From NCBI GenBank assembly GCA_037045045.1, contig JBAOHL010000005.1, positions 744,001-808,000 of the forward strand: a stretch of 64,000 bases of DNA, written 5' to 3'. The translations under genes and the position numbers were made by a program. Of the stretch, positions 52,643-60,361 are shown piece by piece. Under the pieces are notes generated by a model. The model was not told the DNA's origin. It saw nothing but the letters and a program-made list of their open reading frames with translations, and did no database searches. Numbering within the stretch: the stretch's first letter is position 1; each line of letters begins with the position of its first letter. The stretch is from Phosphoribacter sp037045045 (GTDB lineage Bacteria; Actinomycetota; Actinomycetes; Actinomycetales; Dermatophilaceae).

Positions 52643-55600
52643 TCACGCCGGCGGGGCGAGCCGCGGGCCCAGGTCTGCGGCGAAGCCGGGTAGGGCGCGA
52701 ACCGCCTGGGCGGGATCACGATAGGCGATCGACCAGACCAGGGCGGTTTCCATCTTGGACCGCTCCCGCTGGAGCACGGCCTGCTGCGGCGGCGGCAATC
52801 CGGGTTCCAGGCGGCGGAACAGTTGGACCGCCCGCTTGCACTTGTCGAAATGCGTGGTGCCGGCGACGATCGGCACCGCCGGCGCGCCACGTCCACCCGC
52901 GACCTGTTCGGCGACGACGAGGTAGGCCGAGCTCTTGTCGCCCTTGGTCGCCCCCGGGCGGTAGTGCTCGTTGAGCTCGGTCTGGGCGGTGTCGAGAGTC
53001 TGGGCGGCCAGGCGGGTGAACTTTTGGCTGAGGTTGGCCACCAGGCCCGGGGCAACCCCGTTCGACGCGACCGTGGCGACGGTGTCCACCTTCTCGGGAT
53101 TGGGGTCGCGGAAGTACGTGTAGAGGTCCTGCACCCACTTGGCCAGGCTGCCTGCGGCGCGCCGGCCCGTGGGGGCGACGACTCGACGTGCCTCGGCAAG
53201 GTCGGCCGCCGCGATCGTCCGTGGCGGCTTCTCCTTGGCCAGTCTCACGTTGGCCTGGGCGACGGCCTTGGCGAACTGCTCCTCGTACTTCGGGTCGGCC
53301 AGTTCGGCTTCCAGGGTCTCCTCGGCGGTCGGGTTCACCGTGCCCCGAACGGCCCAATGCCCGCTCTTCTCGACCAGTTCGAGCGAGGTCATGCGGTGGC
53401 GGAGGCGGACCACGGCCAGCAGCGGCCCGAGTACCTGCTTGCCGACCGGCTTGCCGGCGAATCGTCGACCGACCTCCCGGGCCGCGGCCATGCCCCGGTC
53501 GAGCCGGGCCTGCTTCTGCACCGGCGTCTCGTCCTTGATTCCGAGTTTCGCCTTGAGCTTGCCGCCGAGGCGCTTGGCGCCGGCGAGGAACTTCGTGCCG
53601 AACGCGACAGCCTTGCCGACCACCCAGTCGACGACCTTGGCGATCGGCTTCTGGATCGTCTCGATGATCTTCTTGATCTTGTCGGCGATGCCGCCCAGGC
53701 CGAGCAGCGAGGCGAGGAACCCGATGAGCACCGGGAGCATCTTCGCCAAGGTGTTTTCGATCTTCGAGGCGACGGCACCGACCCCACCACCGGCGATGGA
53801 CTCCACCGAGTCGAGCACCGCGTCGACGAACTCCTTGATCTGCGCGGCCTTCTCGACGAAGAACATGACGACGTCGTAGATCATCTTGCAGGCCTTGATG
53901 AACGCCCCCGCCGGATTGAGCATCGAGATGAGCCACGTGATGCCGGCCTTGACGATCTGGGTGACGACCATCTCCTTGACCTGCGACATCACCATCTCCT
54001 TGATGTCGCCGACCTTCTCCAGCACCCACGTCCACAGCCCGCCGAGCCCCTGGGTGACGAGGATCTTGACGACCTCGAAACCCTTCTCCACGAACGCCAT
54101 CGCCGGCTCGCCGATCTTCGCGACGATCCGCGCCCGGACCCTCGCGTAGGTGAGCCCGAGGATGGACAGCACGAGCTGGACGATGCCCTTGAGGTCGAAC
54201 TTCTCGGGCAGCGCGATCCCGCCCTCGGCCAATGCACCGAACAACCAGGCCTGCAGCCCCTTCTTCAGGTGGGTCCAGATGTTCGTCGCGAAGTTCTGGA
54301 TGCCGGTCTTCACCGCGTTGACGAAGTTGCCGAGGAACCCGATGGGGTCCTTGATGATCTTCGTAACCGCCGCAGCCGCTCGGGCCAGCACGTTGAGCAA
54401 CATGTCCTTGAGCTTGAGGATCGTCTCGATGACGCCCTTGATCGCACCGATCGCCGCGTCGACGAGGCCCTTGTTCTCGGCCTGCAGCGCCTCGATCCGC
54501 TCGTCCAGCCCCTTGCGTGCCTCGACGTACTTACTCGCCAGCGAATCGACAAGGGCGTCCTGCTTGGCCGTGACGTCCGACTCGAGCTTGTCGAACTGGT
54601 CCCCGACGGCGGTGGCCGCCTCCGCGCCGACGGATCGCAGGTCGCGAGGCAGGGAGGCCACGTATGCCGCGATCTCCTTCTTGCCGGCGGCGATCCGGCC
54701 CTTCGCCTCGGCGAGGTCGGCTCCGACGATGTCGGCGACGCGGGAGATGACGCCGTCCATGGCACGCAGGTAGAGCTCGCGCCCGGCCTCGAAGAACTCG
54801 TTGACCGCCGACGGCATCCCCAACAGCTTGTCCTTGACCCAGCGGTACCCGCCGAGCCACCCGCCGTAACGATCGTCCTTGTACGCGGACATCTTCGCCG
54901 CGACGAAGGACTCGAACTGCGACCGGGCGCCCTTCTCGCCGTCCTCGAAGGCCTTGTCGACCTTCGGGTCGATTCCGTCGAGGGTCTTGCGCACGTCGGA
55001 CTCGGTGGCGGAGTAGATGCTTTGGATCTTGGCCGTGACCTCGGCCCGCTTGGTCTCGTCCGCTGACTTCGTCGCCGCCTTCTGGCCGGTGACCTGTCCC
55101 AGCGCGGTGACCTTCGCACCGTGGATCCCCGCGACGGCCTGGCTGGTCTGGCCCGCGGCCGACGCCTTGGTCGACTCGAGCGTCTGGGCCTCGTGCTCGC
55201 GGAACTGACCGGGGCCGGTGTCCGCATGCGCGGCGGCCTGCTCCTTCGCGGCGAGAGCGCCGGTGAACTCCGGTTCGTTGGACTTGGCCAGCTGCTCCTG
55301 GCTGACGTCCGCGTCGGCCATCGTCGAGTCGGCCTCGCGCTTGCCGGCCTCGAGGTTGAGCTGCGCGGCCGGGGCCGGCTTGGGGGCCGCTCCCTCGGCG
55401 GGGATGGCCGCGGCGGGTCCGGCCTGTTCCGGGGTCATCGGCGTGACCGGCTTGGCCACGGCCGTCGACGGGTCCGGTGGGGCGTCGGTCGCCTGCTCGA
55501 CCGCCTGGGCGGCGCGCTCCTTGTTGCCTCCGACGAGTCCCTTGACCTCGCCCTTGACCTGCCCGGCCTTGCCGGAACCTTGGTAGTCGTCGGCCTCCTG

Positions 55601-56437
55601 AAGCGTCTTGGGCGACTTGGACTCGATGGCGGTCTTGACCGCGGCGATGAAGGCCTTCTTGTCGAAGCTGCCGGCCGGTTGGGCGTCCATCGTCGTCACC
55701 TTGGCCGCCTGGGCCTGGCCCTGCACGTCCGAGGACGGGGCCACCGCGGCGTCCTGGGCCTCCTTGGCCTTTGTGGCGGCCGAGGGGTGGGACTTCTTCG
55801 CGGCGGCGAACCCGGCCGCGGCCCCGGTGACCGCCCGGAAGGCCGGGTCCTCGTCGGGGGTGACGTGCGTCGGCGGGACCGGCGGGGCGTGCACGTCGAG
55901 AGGACCGGCGGCGACCGGAGCCGGCACGGGCGTGGCCTTGACCCCGGCGCCCATGGCGAGCGTGGCCCCGGCACCCGCGGCGATCTTCGCCGCCGGCCGG
56001 CTCGCCTTGGCCAGGGCCGATGTGGCTGGCGTCTTCTTCGGAGGCCGCGCGGGCTTGGCCTCCGCGACCGCGCCAGGCCCGAAGCCGGTCTTCGTCACGG
56101 CCAGCGCGGAGGCCGGCGGCTTGCGCGCAGCGCCGTCGATGTCCACCGGCACCCCGGCGGCCTTGCTTTCGTTCAGCCCCTTCTCGAGGATCTCGAGGTT
56201 GGGTTCGCCCGCGCGAGCCTCGACGAGCGCCGCTTCGATCCGCTTGACGGCGTCCTCGCCGCCGGCCTTGGCCTTGCCTGCCAGCAGGGCCGACACGGCG
56301 CCGTTGCCGGCGAGCCGTTGCAGGGCCAGCAGCGCGGGCCCGCGGGCCGCCGGACGGGCGGCATTGTCGAGCGGCCGGGCCGCGGCACGCACGACGCGGC
56401 GGCTCTGCTCGAGGCTGGCGACGGGTGCCTGGGTCAT
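52643..56437 (-). CDS. 1264-residue eCIS-associated protein, probable cargo/effector
   Basis: No enzymatic family recognised. Residues 39-48 carry LQRLAGNGAV, similar to a motif in the neighbouring DUF4157 protein. An Ala/Pro/Lys-rich region with long helices runs to about 540. A middle region (about 560-950) is rich in amphipathic and hydrophobic helices (VKDKLLGMPSAVNEFFEAGRELY, IIKDPIGFLGNFVNAVKTGIQNF, LLGLGGIADKIKKII) and resembles the large membrane-active proteins seen in injection-system loci. The final third, about 300 residues, resembles nothing I know. Gene spacing and position between ATPase and sheath support a cargo role. Start ATG 56437. Confidence 0.7.
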   Translation of the reverse strand: MTQAPVASLEQSRRVVRAAARPLDNAARPAARGPALLALQRLAGNGAVSALLAGKAKAGGEDAVKRIEAALVEARAGEPNLEILEKGLNESKAAGVPVDIDGAARKPPASALAVTKTGFGPGAVAEAKPARPPKKTPATSALAKASRPAAKIAAGAGATLAMGAGVKATPVPAPVAAGPLDVHAPPVPPTHVTPDEDPAFRAVTGAAAGFAAAKKSHPSAATKAKEAQDAAVAPSSDVQGQAQAAKVTTMDAQPAGSFDKKAFIAAVKTAIESKSPKTLQEADDYQGSGKAGQVKGEVKGLVGGNKERAAQAVEQATDAPPDPSTAVAKPVTPMTPEQAGPAAAIPAEGAAPKPAPAAQLNLEAGKREADSTMADADVSQEQLAKSNEPEFTGALAAKEQAAAHADTGPGQFREHEAQTLESTKASAAGQTSQAVAGIHGAKVTALGQVTGQKAATKSADETKRAEVTAKIQSIYSATESDVRKTLDGIDPKVDKAFEDGEKGARSQFESFVAAKMSAYKDDRYGGWLGGYRWVKDKLLGMPSAVNEFFEAGRELYLRAMDGVISRVADIVGADLAEAKGRIAAGKKEIAAYVASLPRDLRSVGAEAATAVGDQFDKLESDVTAKQDALVDSLASKYVEARKGLDERIEALQAENKGLVDAAIGAIKGVIETILKLKDMLLNVLARAAAAVTKIIKDPIGFLGNFVNAVKTGIQNFATNIWTHLKKGLQAWLFGALAEGGIALPEKFDLKGIVQLVLSILGLTYARVRARIVAKIGEPAMAFVEKGFEVVKILVTQGLGGLWTWVLEKVGDIKEMVMSQVKEMVVTQIVKAGITWLISMLNPAGAFIKACKMIYDVVMFFVEKAAQIKEFVDAVLDSVESIAGGGVGAVASKIENTLAKMLPVLIGFLASLLGLGGIADKIKKIIETIQKPIAKVVDWVVGKAVAFGTKFLAGAKRLGGKLKAKLGIKDETPVQKQARLDRGMAAAREVGRRFAGKPVGKQVLGPLLAVVRLRHRMTSLELVEKSGHWAVRGTVNPTAEETLEAELADPKYEEQFAKAVAQANVRLAKEKPPRTIAAADLAEARRVVAPTGRRAAGSLAKWVQDLYTYFRDPNPEKVDTVATVASNGVAPGLVANLSQKFTRLAAQTLDTAQTELNEHYRPGATKGDKSSAYLVVAEQVAGGRGAPAVPIVAGTTHFDKCKRAVQLFRRLEPGLPPPQQAVLQRERSKMETALVWSIAYRDPAQAVRALPGFAADLGPRLAPPA

Positions 56438-56477
56438 GGGAGCTCTGCGGAGGACGACGCGAACGGCGTCGCGGCGC

Positions 56478-57272
56478 TCAGGCCGACTCGTCCTCCTCCT
56501 CGTCGCGCTGTACGGCCGGAGTTGCGCCGGCCTCGAAGTTCCCCTGTACCTGCTCGTCTTCTTCGCCCTCGCGCTGGAGGGCCGGGGCTGCGCCGGGTTC
56601 GAAACTGCCCTGGACCTCTTCCTCGTCCCCGGCGGCCTCGCGTTGCACCGCACCGACCGACGCCGACTGGCCGCCTGGCCCTGCTGCGGCGACCGGTGCC
56701 GGCATACCGACGATGCGTTCGGCGTTCGCGGACGCCTCCCGTTCGAAGCGGTCGCTCGGGTCGCTGACCTGGTAGCCCTGGGCGGTCGGCGTCCCGTCGA
56801 CCGGGCCGGAGCGCTGCTGGACGACGTGGGTGAGCTCGTGGGCCAGGGTCGTGCGGCCCCCGGCGGAATCGGGGTCGTACACCCCCCGCTGGAAGACGAT
56901 GTTCGACCCGGCCGTGTAGGCGTGCGCCTGGACGGCCTTGGCGGAGGTGTGGGCGTCGTCGCCGGTGTGCACCCGCACGTCGGAGAAGTCCGCGCCGAAA
57001 CGGGCCTCCATGTCGGTCCGCACCGGTTCTGCCAGCGGCGACCCCCCTTGGGTCAGCACCGAGCCGACGGGGTTCTCCGGCTCTCCCGCGAGCCGTTGCA
57101 CCGTGTCGTTGCCGACGGTGCGCTGCATGCGCAGCATCCCCTCGGCGCCGAGGACATCGGTGCGCCCGGCCATGGCGGCCTGGAAATCCAGGGCCTCGGG
57201 GCGCTCCTCGTCGAGGCGAGACTTCGGGCGCAGCGAGTCGTGCTCGGGGCCGGCGTGGTCGTGGATGTGCAT
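56478..57272 (-). CDS. DUF4157 domain-containing protein (metallopeptidase-like)
   Basis: A 264-residue protein. MHIHDHAGPEHDS starts it; MLRMQRTVGNDTVQRL lies at 46-61. The DUF4157 core (about 75-160) includes PLAEPVRTDMEARFGADFSDVRVHTG and TLAHELTHVVQQ, where HELTH (145-149) is the HExxH zinc motif. An acidic tail has two or three copies of a VQGxFExGAxPAxQR unit. DUF4157 proteins are common cargo or accessory proteins of injection systems. ATG 57272 follows GGGGAG. It is preceded by a 130-bp gap with a hairpin and followed by the large effector-like gene. Confidence 0.88.
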   Translation of the reverse strand: MHIHDHAGPEHDSLRPKSRLDEERPEALDFQAAMAGRTDVLGAEGMLRMQRTVGNDTVQRLAGEPENPVGSVLTQGGSPLAEPVRTDMEARFGADFSDVRVHTGDDAHTSAKAVQAHAYTAGSNIVFQRGVYDPDSAGGRTTLAHELTHVVQQRSGPVDGTPTAQGYQVSDPSDRFEREASANAERIVGMPAPVAAAGPGGQSASVGAVQREAAGDEEEVQGSFEPGAAPALQREGEEDEQVQGNFEAGATPAVQRDEEEDESA

Positions 57273-57355
57273 GACGGGTCTCCCCTTCCCAGACAGGTCA
57301 GCACCACCTTGCGCGCTCGGCCGGTCGGCGGCGCAGTCGGTCGGCGCGGCCTTTC

Positions 57356-57373
57356 GGGCACCGGCGAGTGCCC
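57356..57373 (-). terminator. Hairpin between the AAA+ ATPase and DUF4157 genes
   Basis: GGGCAC/GTGCCC (6-bp arms, six-base loop) about 30 bases past the ATPase stop, within an otherwise unusually long gap for this operon. It may partly end upstream transcription. Confidence 0.35.
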
Positions 57374-57402
57374 CAAAGGGCAACGGCGCCAACGGTCGGT
57401 GG

Positions 57403-59430
57403 CTAGGCGAGCAGCGAGTGGTACCGCCCGAACTCCTGCTCGACGCACAGCCGCCCGAGCTTGCGGTACTCGCGCTGGACGGCCATGACGACCTGCGCCA
57501 TGGTCACCGGACACCCGGCGTTCGCCGCGAGGTATGCCGCGGTGACCGCCGCCGAGCGGATCGCCCCACCGGACAGCTCGAAGGCGTGCGCACAGAACTC
57601 GAGGTCGAGGGTTTCGGATTGCGGCAAAGTCCGCAGGGCCAACCGCCACAGCGATAGCCGCTGGGTCGCGTCGGGCATCGGGAAGTCGACGAGCACGTCG
57701 AGGCGCCGGGTGAACGCCTCGTCGATGTTCGCGCGCAGATTCGTCGCGAGGATGGCAAGTCCGTCGAAACTCTCCATGCGCTGCAACAAGAATGCGCTCT
57801 CGACGTTTGCGTAGCGGTCGTGGGCGTCCTTGACCTCGGAGCGTTTGCCGAACACCGCGTCCGCCTCGTCGAACAGCAGCACGCCGTTGACCCCGGCCGC
57901 CGCGTCGAAGATCCGGTCGAGATTCTTCTCGGTCTCGCCGACATATTTGTCGACGACGGTCGCCAAATCGACGACGTAGAGGTCCAGCCCGAGCTCGCCC
58001 GCGACGACCTCGGCGGACATCGTCTTGCCGGTGCCCGAGTCCCCGGCGAACAGCGCGGCGACGCCGAACCCCCGACCACCCCCTGGGCGCATCTGCCACT
58101 CACCGAGCACCCGCTCGCGGTGCTGGGCGCGGGCGGCCACCTCCTGCAGCGCGGTCATCGTCGTCATCGGCAACGCCAGATCTGCCCAGCCGACCCTCGG
58201 CTCTACCCGGCGGGCCAGCCGCTGCAGGGCGCTGCCGTTCTCGGACCGGGCGCCCGCCCGGACGTGCTCGCTGGTCAGCCGGGCGTCCGGGGCCAGCCAC
58301 GACTGCAACCGGGCCGCTTCGGCCGCCCGCGCCACCTGCGTCGGGCGAAGCAGGAATTGGGACGTCGCGAACCCCGGGTCGAAGCCCACGGCCGCATCGC
58401 CGAGCGCCGTACGCCACAACTCTCCACGCTCGTCGAGGGTGCTCTTGGGTACCTCGACGAGCAGCGGGACGCGCGCGGACCAGGCCGGATCCCACGAAAC
58501 CGCCCCGACGAGCAGCAGGGGCAGTGGGCGGGTGTCGAGTGCGGCCAACACCTCCGGACGGGTCGACCCCTCGACCACGGGGCCGGCGACGACCGCCGAG
58601 CCGGTGAGCCGGGCCTCGCGGGCGACCAACCGACCCAGGGCGACGGCGTCCGGGCGACGACCCAGCTCGTCCAGGTCGACGACGAGTGCGGGGCATCCCT
58701 TTCGCGCGAGCGCGTCGAGGGCGACGAGCAACCCCGACCCGGTGGGTGGTTCGCGGAGATACCCGAGCGTCGTGTCGGCCTCCAGCGCAACGGCCAAGGC
58801 GCTGCCGTCCCCCCACGCGACATTGGGCGCGTCGAGCAGGATGCCGTTGAGCGCCGGATCCGGGGCATCCAGGCCGACGAGGTGGGCGACGACGCGGTCC
58901 GGCACGCGCAACCCCCGGCCGGGAAACGGGCGCTCTGGGTCGTCCACGACGAGCAACCCGTTGCGCACGAGGGCCCCTCGGGTGAGCAGGTCGCGGGCCA
59001 CGGGCGAGGCCAGCGGCAGCGCGCACAGCGCGAGGGCCACGGCCACCGATGGGCGCCGCCGGGTGACGTCGTCGTTGAGGTAGCCGAAGAGCTGCTCGAA
59101 GCGCGGGTCGAGCTCGCAGGCGAGCGCGACGAGCAGCAGGTCCACCTCGATGGGTTCCAGAACGTAGGTAGCCGCCAGCCGGACCAACCGTCCCTGGCTG
59201 TCCCCGCCCGCCAGCCCCGTCGGCCGCGGCATACTCTCGACGGCGCGCAGCAGGGCCTGCGACTCGGACTCGAGGACGCGGTCGACCGCCTCGTCGCTGA
59301 GGTACAACCCGCGGAACGGGTCGTCGGGCTGCGGGTCGGTGGCGCGCCGGGCAGCGACGAGTCCACGGATCCGCTCCTCGACGCGACCGAGGCGGCTGAG
59401 CAGATCGGCCAGGTCAGGGGTCCCGGTCAC
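57403..59430 (-). CDS. AAA+ ATPase of the injection system (Afp15/Pvc15-like)
   Basis: A 675-residue protein. The N-terminal 420 residues form the family's winged-helix-containing region (LYLSDEAVDRVLESE). The C-terminal AAA+ module has Walker A AGDSGTGKTMSAE (about residue 460-470), Walker B VLLFDEADAVFGKR (about 517) and sensor 1 LAILATNLRANID. Family members are needed for particle assembly or for loading of cargo. GTG 59430 overlaps the preceding stop (GTGA). Confidence 0.93.
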   Translation of the reverse strand: MTGTPDLADLLSRLGRVEERIRGLVAARRATDPQPDDPFRGLYLSDEAVDRVLESESQALLRAVESMPRPTGLAGGDSQGRLVRLAATYVLEPIEVDLLLVALACELDPRFEQLFGYLNDDVTRRRPSVAVALALCALPLASPVARDLLTRGALVRNGLLVVDDPERPFPGRGLRVPDRVVAHLVGLDAPDPALNGILLDAPNVAWGDGSALAVALEADTTLGYLREPPTGSGLLVALDALARKGCPALVVDLDELGRRPDAVALGRLVAREARLTGSAVVAGPVVEGSTRPEVLAALDTRPLPLLLVGAVSWDPAWSARVPLLVEVPKSTLDERGELWRTALGDAAVGFDPGFATSQFLLRPTQVARAAEAARLQSWLAPDARLTSEHVRAGARSENGSALQRLARRVEPRVGWADLALPMTTMTALQEVAARAQHRERVLGEWQMRPGGGRGFGVAALFAGDSGTGKTMSAEVVAGELGLDLYVVDLATVVDKYVGETEKNLDRIFDAAAGVNGVLLFDEADAVFGKRSEVKDAHDRYANVESAFLLQRMESFDGLAILATNLRANIDEAFTRRLDVLVDFPMPDATQRLSLWRLALRTLPQSETLDLEFCAHAFELSGGAIRSAAVTAAYLAANAGCPVTMAQVVMAVQREYRKLGRLCVEQEFGRYHSLLA

Positions 59431-60359
59431 GACGAGCGCCCGCGGGTGCGTCGGGTGATCCGTATCCCGGGCGCGCCCGCCTTCCCGGGGCCGCCGGCAG
59501 CCCCCGGGCCACCGGCACCGCCGGAGGTTCCGGCGGTGCCAGGACCGTGCCCGGCAGCGCCGGCTTCGGCGCCCGTCCCGCCGCCGACCCCGGACGCCGC
59601 TGCGTCCTCCGCATCTGTCGCAGGGCCGCCCGCTCCGGCGCCCGCCCGGGTTCCCGCCGAGCCGCCCCCCGCGCTCGCGGCGCCAGCCGAGGAGCCACCG
59701 GCCCCTGTGGCGCCGCTGCCGTTTCCCCCCGCGCCGCCCTCCTCCGCGGGCCAGAACTGCGGCCGGCGCTGGCGGCGGTGGTCGACGGCCCCGGAGGACA
59801 TGCTCGACAGGTCGACGATGGCACCCTCGCGGACCGGTGGGCCGGCCGGGAAGTCCACGCCGACGTCCAGCGGGGCGGTGACGACGACGTCGAGCGAGGG
59901 TTTGAGCTCGCCACCGAGGGCCGACCACACGTCGGCGAACGCGCGGTCCTCCGGCGGCGGCAGCCCGACGGTCAACGGGACGCTGAGCCCGGTCGCGGCC
60001 ACGGGCCCGTTGACGAGGTCGGGTGGGAGAGCTTCGTACCTGATGAAACAGGCCAACAACGCCGACAGAAGCCGGTGTTCGTCCTCGGGACGCTGGGTCC
60101 ACGCGGTGACGAGGTAGGACAGCTTGAAGAACCGAGGTGCCGGGCGCCGTCCGATGAGCACCCCGTGGTCTCGCACGTCGATCCATCCGCGTTCTCGTCG
60201 ACGCAGATCCTCGCGGATGTCGTAAAGGTAGACGTCGACGGTCGGCGCGTTGCGTCGCGCGGCCCAATCCTTGGTCGGCGCGTCGAGGACGACTTCCACG
60301 TCGGAGCCCACTTCGCCGCGAATGAGCGAGCGCAGGGCCTCGTCGATGTCACCGATCAC
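59427..60359 (-). CDS. Pvc16/DUF4255 family tail terminator with collagen-like tail
   Basis: A 310-residue protein. Residues about 1-195 are the Pvc16_N (DUF4255) cap: DIDEALRSLIRGEVG at the start, RNAPTVDVYLYDIREDLRRRE, and KLSYLVTAWT. This protein terminates the tube and sheath opposite the baseplate. From about 205 to 300 the protein is Gly/Ala-rich; its end shows G-x-x triplets like collagen (GGP GAA GGP GKA GAP GIR). GTG 60359 has GGAGG five bases upstream and follows the preceding stop closely. Confidence 0.9.
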   Translation of the reverse strand: MIGDIDEALRSLIRGEVGSDVEVVLDAPTKDWAARRNAPTVDVYLYDIREDLRRRERGWIDVRDHGVLIGRRPAPRFFKLSYLVTAWTQRPEDEHRLLSALLACFIRYEALPPDLVNGPVAATGLSVPLTVGLPPPEDRAFADVWSALGGELKPSLDVVVTAPLDVGVDFPAGPPVREGAIVDLSSMSSGAVDHRRQRRPQFWPAEEGGAGGNGSGATGAGGSSAGAASAGGGSAGTRAGAGAGGPATDAEDAAASGVGGGTGAEAGAAGHGPGTAGTSGGAGGPGAAGGPGKAGAPGIRITRRTRGRSS

Positions 60360-60361
60360 GG

